Below are positions 1 to 6,971 of a DNA stretch of 11,530 nt, in pieces. Position 1 is the first letter of the stretch; each line of letters opens with the position of its first letter. The notes under the pieces are model-generated. The model was not told the DNA's origin. It did not search any database and saw nothing but the letters and a program-made list of their open reading frames with translations. The position numbers and the translations under genes were made by a program. This DNA comes from JBHHYN01 sp046757565 (GTDB taxonomy: Bacteria; Pseudomonadota; Gammaproteobacteria; Eutrophobiales; Eutrophobiaceae), in contig JBHHYN010000095.1 of the NCBI GenBank assembly GCA_046757565.1, positions 1-11,530 of the forward strand. Direction: 5' to 3'.

Positions 1-55
1 AAGGTTCAAGGTTCAAGGTTCAAGGTTCAAGGTTCAAGGTTCAAGGTTCAAGGTT
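1..55. repeat. Heptanucleotide tandem repeat (AAGGTTC)n
   Basis: Seven perfect copies of AAGGTTC occupy 1-49, and a partial copy AAGGTT covers 50-55. The array touches the window edge, so the true copy number is unknown. On the plus strand the unit contains no stop in any frame and would read as a repeating seven-residue peptide. On the minus strand it gives a TGA every 21 bases. One plus frame stays open to a TAA at 88-90, so the array could be intergenic or could extend the end of an upstream gene that is not visible here. Because 7 is not a multiple of 3, a slippage event would shift the frame. Confidence 0.95.
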
Positions 56-64
56 TCATTGATT

Positions 65-80
65 GTTGTCCCGTGACAAC
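65..80. repeat. Inverted repeat upstream of ispH
   Basis: GTTGTC (65-70) and GACAAC (75-80) are perfect 6-bp inverted arms separated by CCGT. The repeat lies 27 bp before the ispH start codon. It could be an operator or a small hairpin in the ispH leader. There is no T-run after it, so it does not look like an intrinsic terminator of an upstream gene. Confidence 0.4.
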
Positions 81-107
81 TAATAAATAACAACTGACAG
101 ATTATCC

Positions 108-1064
108 ATGCAGATCAGACTTGCCAATCCACGGGGATTTTGTGCCGGTGTCGATCGCGCTATCGAGATTGTCGAACGGGCGCTTGAGATTTTTGGCGCG
201 CCGGTCTATGTCCGCCATGAGGTGGTCCATAATAAATATGTCGTCAATATGCTGCATGAAAAGGGCGCGGTCTTTGTCGAGGAACTGGATGAGGTGCCGG
301 ACGGTGCAACAGTTATTTTCAGTGCCCATGGCGTCTCCAAGGCAGTCCGCAAGGAAGCGGCGAGGAGGAAACTACGGGTTTTCGATGCTATCTGCCCCCT
401 GGTCACCAAGGTGCATATGGAAGTCGGTCAATATCAGGACGAAGGCCGGGAATGCATCCTCATCGGGCATGCCGGTCACCCTGAGGTGGAAGGGACTTTG
501 GGCCAGTACCGGGCAGAGAACGGCAAGGGAGGTATGTATCTGGTGGAGTCAGTGGAAGATGTCGCCAGGCTGAAGATCAAGAATCCGGCTTTTCTCGCTT
601 TCGTCACCCAAACCACATTGTCCATGGATGATACGGCTGAAATAATCGTTGCCTTACATGAGCGCTTCCCCAAGATCAACGGCCCGAAAAAGGAAGATAT
701 CTGTTATGCCACCCAGAACCGGCAGGATGCAGTAAAAAAACTGACCCGGGATTGCGATCTGGTGCTGGTGGTGGGGTCCCCGAACAGTTCCAATTCAACC
801 CGCCTCATGGAGATTTCGCAAAAAGTCGGGGTGCCGGCCTATCTGATCGACAATGCCACGGAAATCCAACAGGAGTGGCTGCACGGTAAGATGAAGATCG
901 GCCTGACGGCAGGCGCCTCCGCCCCGGACGTTCTGGTGGAAGAGGTGGTCAGGAAATTGCGCGAGTGGGGTGCGGATGTAGTGTTGGAGGCGGAGGGCAT
1001 TCGCGAAAAGGTGGTATTTTCACTGCCCCGGGAACTGGCCCGGGAAGAAGCCGCCGCCGGTTAG
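108..1064 (+). CDS. ispH: 4-hydroxy-3-methylbut-2-enyl diphosphate reductase
   Basis: IspH (LytB) is the last enzyme of the methylerythritol phosphate pathway. It reductively dehydrates HMBPP to isopentenyl and dimethylallyl diphosphate using an oxygen-sensitive iron-sulfur cluster in the cytoplasm. The 318-residue length is normal for the family. The three cluster cysteines are visible: C12 in NPRGFCAGVDRAI, C96 in DAICPLVTKVH, and C197 in DICYATQNRQ. Substrate-site motifs are also present: H41 (RHEVVHNKYVV), H74 (SAHGVS), H124 and E126 (IGHAGHPEVEGT), T167 (TQTTLS), and the SPNSSNSTRL loop. The ATG at 108 starts directly at the conserved N-terminus (MQIRLANPRGFCAGVDRA). No clear Shine-Dalgarno precedes it. 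In many Gammaproteobacteria ispH follows lspA and fkpB and sits near minor pilin genes, but here a repeat array lies upstream. It converges with the next gene, with 2 bp between the stop codons. Confidence 0.98.
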   Translation: MQIRLANPRGFCAGVDRAIEIVERALEIFGAPVYVRHEVVHNKYVVNMLHEKGAVFVEELDEVPDGATVIFSAHGVSKAVRKEAARRKLRVFDAICPLVTKVHMEVGQYQDEGRECILIGHAGHPEVEGTLGQYRAENGKGGMYLVESVEDVARLKIKNPAFLAFVTQTTLSMDDTAEIIVALHERFPKINGPKKEDICYATQNRQDAVKKLTRDCDLVLVVGSPNSSNSTRLMEISQKVGVPAYLIDNATEIQQEWLHGKMKIGLTAGASAPDVLVEEVVRKLREWGADVVLEAEGIREKVVFSLPRELAREEAAAG

Positions 1065-1066
1065 AT

Positions 1067-1498
1067 TCAGTTCGTTTTTCCGGCAAGACCGGCCTCAGCG
1101 AGTGCCTTCGTTAGCTTGTTCTGGTCATAATCGGTGATGATTTTCCCGCCAATGATTACCGTCGGCACCTTCAGATTTCCGGTCTTTTCTTTCAGTTCAT
1201 TCTGAAGATCGACATTATTTTCGATATTCTTCTTTTCAACGGTAATCCCTTGCGCCTGGAAAAGCTTGCTGACTGCGTCACAGGCAGGGCAATTTGAGGT
1301 GAAGTATACGGTGGGAACGATTTTCGCTGGCTGTGGCCGGGTCTTGAAATTCTTTTCCTCAAGCTGGGTGGTCCCCGGTGGACAATGGGCCTCAAAACTC
1401 ACTTGCCCCTGTTCATCCTCGCATTGGTAAATCTTTACCGCGTTTGCAGTTAATGAGACCTGGAGGAGCAGAATGAATAGTGTCAATCGATAAGGCAT
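1067..1498 (-). CDS. Exported glutaredoxin-like protein with DUF4124-type N-terminus
   Basis: This 143-residue protein has three parts. Residues 1-20 form a signal peptide (hydrophobic core after MPYR, ending TANA). Residues 21-45 resemble the start of DUF4124 (VKIYQCEDEQGQVSF) and contain C26 and C39. Residues 62-140 form a thioredoxin-fold glutaredoxin domain with a C70-P-A-C73 redox pair in YFTSNCPACDAV and a cis-proline motif KVPTVIIGGKII (P112). It probably acts on protein thiols or disulfides in the periplasm. That placement is notable, because typical glutaredoxins depend on cytoplasmic glutathione. Its substrate cannot be told from sequence. It is transcribed away from the DUF4124 gene at 1561 and converges on ispH. 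No Shine-Dalgarno is visible before the ATG at 1498. The fold and motifs are clear; the function is inferred. Confidence 0.88.
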   Translation of the reverse strand: MPYRLTLFILLLQVSLTANAVKIYQCEDEQGQVSFEAHCPPGTTQLEEKNFKTRPQPAKIVPTVYFTSNCPACDAVSKLFQAQGITVEKKNIENNVDLQNELKEKTGNLKVPTVIIGGKIITDYDQNKLTKALAEAGLAGKTN

Positions 1499-1535
1499 CT
1501 AGGCAGTTGAGTAATTTGGAAAATATGGTGTCTAA

Positions 1536-1549
1536 TCAAGTATACTTGA
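1536..1549. promoter_or_regulatory. 14-bp perfect palindrome between divergent DUF4124 genes
   Basis: TCAAGTATACTTGA is a perfect 14-bp palindrome in the 62-bp gap between the glutaredoxin-like gene (-) and the DUF4124 gene (+). Because of its symmetry it places a TATACT -10-like hexamer on both strands (1541-1546 on plus, 1544-1539 on minus). It could therefore be a shared core promoter element, a dimeric repressor site, or both. No good -35 box is visible at normal spacing: TTGGAA at 1516-1521 lies 19 bp upstream on plus. Confidence 0.4.
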
Positions 1550-1560
1550 AAGAGTGACAG

Positions 1561-2046
1561 GTGAATACTGGGTTTTATGCTATGAATGACAAAACGTGCA
1601 ATGTCTCTTCCTGGACCCGTGTGATCGCACTACTGTTGTTTTTTGCAACGGCCGCTGCACAGGCTGCGATGTATAAATGGACGGATGCCGATGGCATTGT
1701 GCATTACAGCGAGCACCCGCCAACGGGTATGAGTGCCGAGGTGATTAAGGCGCCGTCGAGAGTCGATTCCGAATCGGCCCTGAAGGCGCTCAGACAGGAG
1801 ACCATCCGGGCAAACAAACTGGAACAGGCCAGGGAAAAGGCTGCTGCGGAACGGAAAAAGAGAGCAGAATACCTGGCGGTGAAGGAGGACAACTGCCGCA
1901 AGGCGCAGACCCGGCTGGATCATCTAAAGAATACCCGGAGGATCAGGGCCGTCGATGCCGAGGGCAATGTCACCCGTACCTCCGAGGAGGAGCATCAGGC
2001 GCGCATCGCCGCGGTCGCGGCAAAGGTCGACAAATGGTGTAATTGA
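1561..2046 (+). CDS. Exported DUF4124 protein with charged helical tail
   Basis: This is a small secreted or periplasmic protein of unknown function. After a basic and hydrophobic signal segment (residues about 19-36, VIALLLFFATAAAQA), the DUF4124 motif is clear at 37-54 (MYKWTDADGIVHYSEHPP). Residues about 70-125 are rich in Lys, Arg, Glu and Ala and probably form a helix or coiled coil. C112 and C160 could form a disulfide. The GTG at 1561 gives 161 residues. An ATG at 1582 (MNDKTCN) gives 154 residues and a more usual signal-peptide n-region. Neither start has a convincing Shine-Dalgarno, so the start is uncertain. The gene ends 16 bp before the convergent pilE stop. DUF4124 proteins often occur near type IV pilus or envelope genes, but no role is established for this one. 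Confidence 0.85.
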   Translation: MNTGFYAMNDKTCNVSSWTRVIALLLFFATAAAQAAMYKWTDADGIVHYSEHPPTGMSAEVIKAPSRVDSESALKALRQETIRANKLEQAREKAAAERKKRAEYLAVKEDNCRKAQTRLDHLKNTRRIRAVDAEGNVTRTSEEEHQARIAAVAAKVDKWCN

Positions 2047-2062
2047 AACTGAGACTGGGTCG

Positions 2063-2539
2063 TTACCAGCAGGCCCCTACTGCCGCCTGGTCCGCCACGA
2101 CGTTAGAGCACTTGGTGCCATTGGTGATGCACTTGACCCCTACTGAATCCAGGGTCAGGGCCCCGCACTTGGGGTCGTTTTGTGACCCTGACGGTGTGGC
2201 CACCAGGGTAAAGGCGTTAGCGCCGGGACTGTTCGCTGCAAAGGCGATATTATAAAAGGTGGCGTTGCCCTCCTTGGGCGATTTCGTAAACGGCAGCGCG
2301 GGAGCGGTTGTACAAGGGGTATCAGGCGGTGTGTTGTTACAATAGCTACCGGTTTCGGTAAAGAAGCGCTCCATAAATTGGGAGAGTTCCAGCAGGTTCC
2401 CCTCGGCATCGACACGGCGCGCCTTGATCACATGCTGTTGATAGGAGGGATAGGCGATACTGGCCAGGATCGCTATTATGGTTATAACGATCATCAGTTC
2501 AATCAGCGTAAAACCAGTGAAAGATTTTTCAGTTTTCAT
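2063..2539 (-). CDS. pilE: Type IV pilin-like protein PilE
   Basis: This is a minor pilin of the PilE family, 158 residues. The class III leader is short (residues 1-9), with the prepilin peptidase site G9|F10 and Glu at +5 (E14) in GFTLIELMIVITIIAILA. The N-terminal helix continues into YPSYQQHVIKARR and a conserved ELSQFMERF segment. The C-terminal half carries the family motif DPKCGALTLDSVGVK and ends in ACW. Six cysteines (C67, C76, C125, C137, C144, C157) could form up to three disulfides in the globular head. It is the last gene of the pil operon, 11 bp after the preceding stop. A good Shine-Dalgarno (AAAGGG in a GGGGAAAGGG tract) precedes the ATG. In Pseudomonas, PilE belongs to the minor-pilin complex that primes pilus assembly. 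Its final position in the operon supports that role over a major-pilin role. Confidence 0.94.
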   Translation of the reverse strand: MKTEKSFTGFTLIELMIVITIIAILASIAYPSYQQHVIKARRVDAEGNLLELSQFMERFFTETGSYCNNTPPDTPCTTAPALPFTKSPKEGNATFYNIAFAANSPGANAFTLVATPSGSQNDPKCGALTLDSVGVKCITNGTKCSNVVADQAAVGACW

Positions 2540-2550
2540 AACCCTTTCCC

Positions 2551-2928
2551 CTATTGGTCACTGATATTTCCAATCAATTGTACGTTATTGCGCCGCATGC
2601 GCTCTAATTCGTCGGCATCCAGGATCCAGACCTGTGTAATAGACGGTTTTGCTCCATCACTCTTTTCCATCCTGAAACCCACCGCCATGGAAGGTTTCAG
2701 GTATTGGGTGCCGACAAAATCGCTATTCCGTTTGTGCACGATTACATAAGGGGCAATCGAATAGGTCCAGTCACTAATGATAATCTCGTTACTGTCCTGA
2801 TGGATACTGTCGATAATACCGGCCCTGCTATACGGCAGGTCATCGGCAGCAGTAACGCTCATTATCATGCCAATTGATACCATGGTGCTTATCAGGGCGA
2901 TGAGTAATGGTCTGGTAATCATCATCAT
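2551..2928 (-). CDS. Small exported protein in the PilY2 position
   Basis: This 125-residue protein has an N-terminal signal peptide (residues 1-28, hydrophobic core then SVTA|ADD). The mature domain is probably a small beta barrel: it alternates beta-prone stretches (GIIDSIHQDSNEIIISDW, YVIVHKRNS, MAVGFRM, ITQVWIL) and ends in an acidic helix (DADELERMRRN). It has no mature cysteines or catalytic motif that I recognise. In Pseudomonas aeruginosa the small gene pilY2 occupies exactly this place between pilY1 and pilE, so this is a positional PilY2 counterpart. Sequence homology to PilY2 cannot be confirmed by eye. A Shine-Dalgarno (GAGAGGA) lies 4 nt before the first of three tandem ATG codons, so translation could begin at any of them. 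Confidence 0.8.
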   Translation of the reverse strand: MMMITRPLLIALISTMVSIGMIMSVTAADDLPYSRAGIIDSIHQDSNEIIISDWTYSIAPYVIVHKRNSDFVGTQYLKPSMAVGFRMEKSDGAKPSITQVWILDADELERMRRNNVQLIGNISDQ

Positions 2929-2948
2929 TCAATCCTCTCAATCAGGTG

Positions 2949-5900
2949 TTAGCGGAGTTGCCGCCAGGATTGACGGCCTACGGTCAAACCGCCGGTACTC
3001 TCCTTCGTTGTCGTGACTTTACCACTAATGCCCGAAGTCAGCTTGTACTCTTCACTTGCATCCGCCGCGGAGAGTACAGACGGTGAAGCCAGGGTGCCTG
3101 GAATAAAGACACCGGAGCCCGGAATCTGGGTGTTGTTATAGCCAACAAAGTCATTCGCATCAATAATGTTGTCCTTGTTCAAATCAAATACCGAATTTTC
3201 CAGGCGGCCACCGTTGATGGCGTCCACTTCCATCAGCACCGCCTTACCGCCCCCCGCGCAAGGTGAACTGGGCGGAATAAAGGTGGTGAAGATGGCGCGG
3301 TCGAAGCGGGTCAGGGGGTTGGCGACGACGCGTTCCCCTTCCGCAACAGGGGAACTGGGAGGTGGCGTAAGGAGATCGATGAACCAACCGTCCTTGGTGT
3401 TATAATCAACGGTATTCTGCGAGACGACCCGGGCCGTATTCACTACAGCGCCACTGGCGTCGGTCACAGGGACGTCATTCAGGATCTGCTGTTCTTGCAG
3501 GTCCGTCCGTCCCGCCGTGACCGTGGCATTGTTATCGCGTATCCCGTAAAAGGTCTGCACCTGTGGGTTGGCCGGAACGTTATTGTCTCCGATTGCGAGG
3601 AATTTACCGGTGCCGAACAGCACCACGAAACCGCCATCGGGATGGTTAACCAGCACCGGCCGGGTCGTTACGGGCTGTGGATTGCCATTTGCGTCCAGAG
3701 CGGTATACAGGGGCTTTGGTGTGTTGCCCTGCTTGAAGGAAGACTTCCATTGTCCCGTGTTGGAACCGCGGAGATCAAATTTCCAAATATTGCCCTGCAG
3801 GTCACCAGCATAGGCAAAGTCCACGGTGCGGTCGCCGTCTTCATCCAGCAGAAACGGCATGGAGAGGCCGTTGGTTGGCAGGTTGGCATTGGAACTGCCA
3901 TCCACCTGGGTGTCGATGATCTTGATGACGGAGCCGTCTGCGGCATCGAGGATAAACAGGCGGGCGGTCTCGCTGCTGCTGTTGTAGCCGTTACCGACGA
4001 TCACGCCATAGCGGCTGACAGTGCTGTTGCCGACTTTGGCATTCAGGCGGACGATCTGTGGCTGGGAGAAGACATTGCCCAGTTCGGCATCATTGAATTC
4101 CCACATAACGTCACTGGCGGTGAAATTGAGGGGATCAGTGACGTTAAGCGCATAGATCGTTTTGCCGCCGGAGCCGAGCGCCCCGGCCAGCATGGTGCGC
4201 CAGTCATTGGTGGACGCATCGCCGTCATCCAGATAGGCATCGGCGACAGCGGGTCCGGCATCCACATAAAAGCGGTGGGTGTAATTGATATCGGTGAGGT
4301 CACTGAGCACGCCGTGCAGGGTGCTGGGGACGTAGGCGAAGATCTCCCTGCCGGCAACTGCGGGATCCGTCGGCGAGTCCTCGAACACATGCAGCATGCC
4401 GTCGTTGCCGCCCACGTAGACCATGCTGAAGGGGTTGCCCTGCGCGTCTTTGAAGGTGCTGACCTTGGTTGCCAGATAGGAGGTGTAGGCCGGGCCTTCC
4501 GGTGCCGGCACGATTTCATAGAAAAAATTGTCCGCGGCGGCGGAGATAGGCGAGGAGTCGACGATATCGCCGAGCAGGACGGAACGGTTACGGAAGGCGC
4601 CCCCGTTCTGCACCTCGTTGGATTGATCGCCACGGATGTAGTTGACGATATTGGCGTTGCCCACGGCCGCAGCCAGTCCGGCACTGGAGTCATCGAAAGG
4701 GATCGCCGTATTGCCAAGCAGGGTAAAGATTTTACGGGTCGTCTGATTCGGTGATACAGCAGTCGCGTCAAAGGCGGGGATGAAGCTGGTTGCCGACCAG
4801 ACAGGTGGCTGTACGATTTGGCCCTGCGAATCAAGGGTAAAGGAACTTAACTCCCCGCTCCAGTCTCCGGTGTTGAAGGTGGCCTGAAACACGCGTGATG
4901 AGGTTTTGAGTACCGTGCTGTTAATGGCCACGGAGGTGCCGGATTGACTGGTGCGGATCTCGATATCAGCGAAGGCGTTATTCAGGGCAGTAATCAAACC
5001 CTGCGGATCCGCGGCGTTCAGAAACAGGCCCCGTCCATTGAAGGCGGCGTGCTGCATGTCATCCAGGCGTTGTGCGCCGGAGTTGTTAATCGGATCGGTC
5101 CAGGGTGGGGGAGGGGTGGCGGGATCGTGATCCGCCGGCGTGGTCAGGCCGCTCCCGGTCAGCCCGAATGATACCGTGTAGGTTACCAGGTGCTGGGCCG
5201 GGTTGGGATCGACCACGACACCGTTTACCTTGGTCGGGGGCACGTTATCGGGCAGGTTGGTGTCCAGGTCTTTTTCGTAGAATTTCATGGCGACATCGGC
5301 CAGGGTACTGGAGAGGTTATCCTCGTGAGGCCCTCCGTCCCACTGAGTGTCATTGCCGCTGCCATCGGCATCCTCATTGCCGACACCGGGTGAACTCCCG
5401 TTCCAGAAGCCGTCGGACATCAGGATGGCAAAGTTCTGCTGGCACTCTCCACCGTTTGCCTGGGAAAGGATAGGGCTGCTGTTGGTGAAACCCAGGGCGC
5501 TGTGATCGCTGTTGTTACCGGCCTTGTCGAAATAACGGCCGGTATTGCGCAGCAGTTTCCGCAGGGGCGTACCGCCACCGGGGTTAACCTGAAACAGTTT
5601 GCTCAACAGTGCGCTTTTGTTTGCTGCATTGGAGATATCCTTCACCGGTATCCCCACGTTATTGTTGTTGTGCAGGGTGGCCAGTCCCATATTGGAGGAA
5701 GAGCCCGTGATCAGCGCGGACACGGCGCGCTTCAGGACAAAATCCCGCCGGCGGAAATAGGTATACCAGTTTGCATAGTTGGTCTGCTGTGCCGGGGTCA
5801 GGGTGTTAACAAACACGGCGCCCGCATTGCTCGACACATCACCACACTCATCCGTCGCCGGATCGGCGGGCGCCCGGAAACCAAAAGGGCCGTCGAACAG

Positions 5901-6428
5901 ACCATCGTTATCGGCATCGTTCCATGGGAAATAGAGGTGGTTCCGGATATCGACTGTGTTGGTAAAATAGGGATTAAAACGGGCATTTTTCAGGGTCTGG
6001 TTTTGAAAGGGGACGCCGTTTGCATCAACCCCGTCCCACGGGGTATAGGTGACATTGGGATCGAAGGCCATGACGTTGTAACCGCGGCAGGAGAGACGCC
6101 GGAATTCCCTGTCCCAGGCTTTTCCACAACAACCAAAATGAGTAATCCAGAAAGCGAATCGCCCGGTGATTGCGGCCCCCGGGGCCCAGGTGCCCGCATT
6201 CAATATTTCATCCCACCCCATGCTGCCAGAGTCGTCCACGGCAAAAAAGATATTGGGCGTCGTACTGCTGCCGAGAAACAGGGGCTTATTGGGGTAGTTG
6301 ATGGGAACTGCATGGACCAGTTGGCTGATGCCTGTCAGGAAGACGAATAGGCAGATTATCATCGAGGTTTGTAGCTGTTTACGAATGTTCATAACGAGTG
6401 ATCCCTGGTTCTGGATTGGTGCGTGCAT
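2949..6428 (-). CDS. pilY1: Type IV pilus tip adhesin/biogenesis factor PilY1
   Basis: PilY1 is the large secreted tip protein that, with the minor pilins, primes pilus assembly and mediates adhesion, calcium-dependent extension/retraction control and surface sensing. Counting from the ATG at 6428 it has 1159 residues, the usual size. A signal peptide ends near residue 40 (ISQLVHA|VP). The N-terminal half is a von Willebrand A-like domain with a metal-ion-dependent adhesion site (MIDAS) motif, D65-x-S67-x-S69 in FFAVDDSGSM, and a later SDG (D339). Acidic calcium-loop-like segments are visible at D171-D175 (DADNDG), D862-D870 (DEDGDRTVD) and D1082-D1090 (DLNKDNIID). The C-terminal half is a beta-propeller with VGGNDGMLHVFE (672-683), AGDLQGNIWKFDL (874-886) and FGTGKFL (938-944), ending in a conserved GRQSWRQL. 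An alternative TTG start at 6443 would overlap the pilX stop (TTGA) but has no Shine-Dalgarno. The GGAG before 6428 favours the ATG. An internal ATG at 6392 gives the most classical signal peptide. Confidence 0.96.
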   Translation of the reverse strand: MHAPIQNQGSLVMNIRKQLQTSMIICLFVFLTGISQLVHAVPINYPNKPLFLGSSTTPNIFFAVDDSGSMGWDEILNAGTWAPGAAITGRFAFWITHFGCCGKAWDREFRRLSCRGYNVMAFDPNVTYTPWDGVDANGVPFQNQTLKNARFNPYFTNTVDIRNHLYFPWNDADNDGLFDGPFGFRAPADPATDECGDVSSNAGAVFVNTLTPAQQTNYANWYTYFRRRDFVLKRAVSALITGSSSNMGLATLHNNNNVGIPVKDISNAANKSALLSKLFQVNPGGGTPLRKLLRNTGRYFDKAGNNSDHSALGFTNSSPILSQANGGECQQNFAILMSDGFWNGSSPGVGNEDADGSGNDTQWDGGPHEDNLSSTLADVAMKFYEKDLDTNLPDNVPPTKVNGVVVDPNPAQHLVTYTVSFGLTGSGLTTPADHDPATPPPPWTDPINNSGAQRLDDMQHAAFNGRGLFLNAADPQGLITALNNAFADIEIRTSQSGTSVAINSTVLKTSSRVFQATFNTGDWSGELSSFTLDSQGQIVQPPVWSATSFIPAFDATAVSPNQTTRKIFTLLGNTAIPFDDSSAGLAAAVGNANIVNYIRGDQSNEVQNGGAFRNRSVLLGDIVDSSPISAAADNFFYEIVPAPEGPAYTSYLATKVSTFKDAQGNPFSMVYVGGNDGMLHVFEDSPTDPAVAGREIFAYVPSTLHGVLSDLTDINYTHRFYVDAGPAVADAYLDDGDASTNDWRTMLAGALGSGGKTIYALNVTDPLNFTASDVMWEFNDAELGNVFSQPQIVRLNAKVGNSTVSRYGVIVGNGYNSSSETARLFILDAADGSVIKIIDTQVDGSSNANLPTNGLSMPFLLDEDGDRTVDFAYAGDLQGNIWKFDLRGSNTGQWKSSFKQGNTPKPLYTALDANGNPQPVTTRPVLVNHPDGGFVVLFGTGKFLAIGDNNVPANPQVQTFYGIRDNNATVTAGRTDLQEQQILNDVPVTDASGAVVNTARVVSQNTVDYNTKDGWFIDLLTPPPSSPVAEGERVVANPLTRFDRAIFTTFIPPSSPCAGGGKAVLMEVDAINGGRLENSVFDLNKDNIIDANDFVGYNNTQIPGSGVFIPGTLASPSVLSAADASEEYKLTSGISGKVTTTKESTGGLTVGRQSWRQLR

Positions 6429-6433
6429 AAACA

Positions 6434-6437
6434 CTCC
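6434..6437 (-). promoter_or_regulatory. Shine-Dalgarno that decides the pilY1 start
   Basis: GGAG on the minus strand, 5 nt before the ATG at 6428, is the best ribosome binding site near the pilY1 N-terminus. It lies within the first codons of the alternative reading from TTG 6443. The TTG has no such site, and the internal ATG at 6392 has only a weak AGGG about 11 nt upstream. Confidence 0.6.
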
Positions 6438-6439
6438 AA

Positions 6440-6958
6440 TCAAAGTTGTTTATAGGTCGACTGGATCATCGACGAGGTGTTGAGATTCAGGCCCCACCCC
6501 CGGGCGGTGACGCGGTAAACCGGCAGCATGCAGCCGGGTTTGGGCGGGACTTCCAGTGCGCAGCTGTTATCGCGGGGTGCCGTGCCGAAGTTCTCAATGA
6601 TGTATTGCGGATTTTGCACAACATCCGGATTGATGACGGCGTTAAGGTCATAGCTTGCCCAATTCGCGGCGCTATTCCAGATGGGAAAATCCGGATCATC
6701 AACGTTAGTGCGCGGGTACAGGCCGTTGGTGCCGTTGAAATTAGTGTCCGAAGGCAGACCCGCCGCCACGGCCTCACCGGCCCGCAGAGCTGCCTCGGCG
6801 GCCTGGAACGACAGGTGTTTGTTGCGGATATTGCCGGCCATCTTTTCTTCCAGCGTGGAACTGGTAATGGCGCTGACGCCGATTAAAGTCATGACCAGAA
6901 GCAACATGAGGCAGACGAACAGGGCAGCGCCGTTTTGTTTGGAATGGATTGCAGTCAT
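6440..6958 (-). CDS. pilX: Type IV pilus minor pilin PilX
   Basis: This 172-residue PilX-family minor pilin has leader residues 1-10 (MTAIHSKQNG) with cleavage expected at G10|A11. A long hydrophobic helix follows (AALFVCLMLLLVMTLIGVSA), then the family signature STLEEKMAGNIRNKHLSFQAAEAALRAGE at about 34-62. Position +5 of the mature protein is Val (V15), not the usual pilin Glu. That fits a PilX/GspK-like pseudopilin placed at the tip, where no subunit lies above it. The mature head has two Cys (in NSCALEV and PGCMLPV) likely to pair. The Shine-Dalgarno GAGGAG overlaps the pilW stop codon (TGAGGAG), which implies translational coupling. The stop TGA overlaps the possible TTG start of pilY1. 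Confidence 0.93.
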   Translation of the reverse strand: MTAIHSKQNGAALFVCLMLLLVMTLIGVSAITSSTLEEKMAGNIRNKHLSFQAAEAALRAGEAVAAGLPSDTNFNGTNGLYPRTNVDDPDFPIWNSAANWASYDLNAVINPDVVQNPQYIIENFGTAPRDNSCALEVPPKPGCMLPVYRVTARGWGLNLNTSSMIQSTYKQL

Positions 6959-6971
6959 TATTTTTTGCTCC

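Noticed and set aside
1..55. CRISPR array
   Set aside because: The units are 7 bp, contiguous and without spacers, so this is a simple tandem repeat.
1027..1044. CCCGGG-AACTGG-CCCGGG hairpin as ispH terminator
   Set aside because: It lies inside the ispH coding sequence, and the nearest T-run is about 30 bp downstream, so it does not fit an intrinsic terminator.
3495..4754. 419-codon open frame antisense to pilY1
   Set aside because: It lies wholly inside the well-supported pilY1 coding region on the opposite strand. Long shadow frames are common opposite large GC-rich genes.
5502..6350. 282-codon open frame antisense to pilY1
   Set aside because: It is a shadow of pilY1 with no family motif. 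The pilY1 frame carries the MIDAS motif and signal peptide here.
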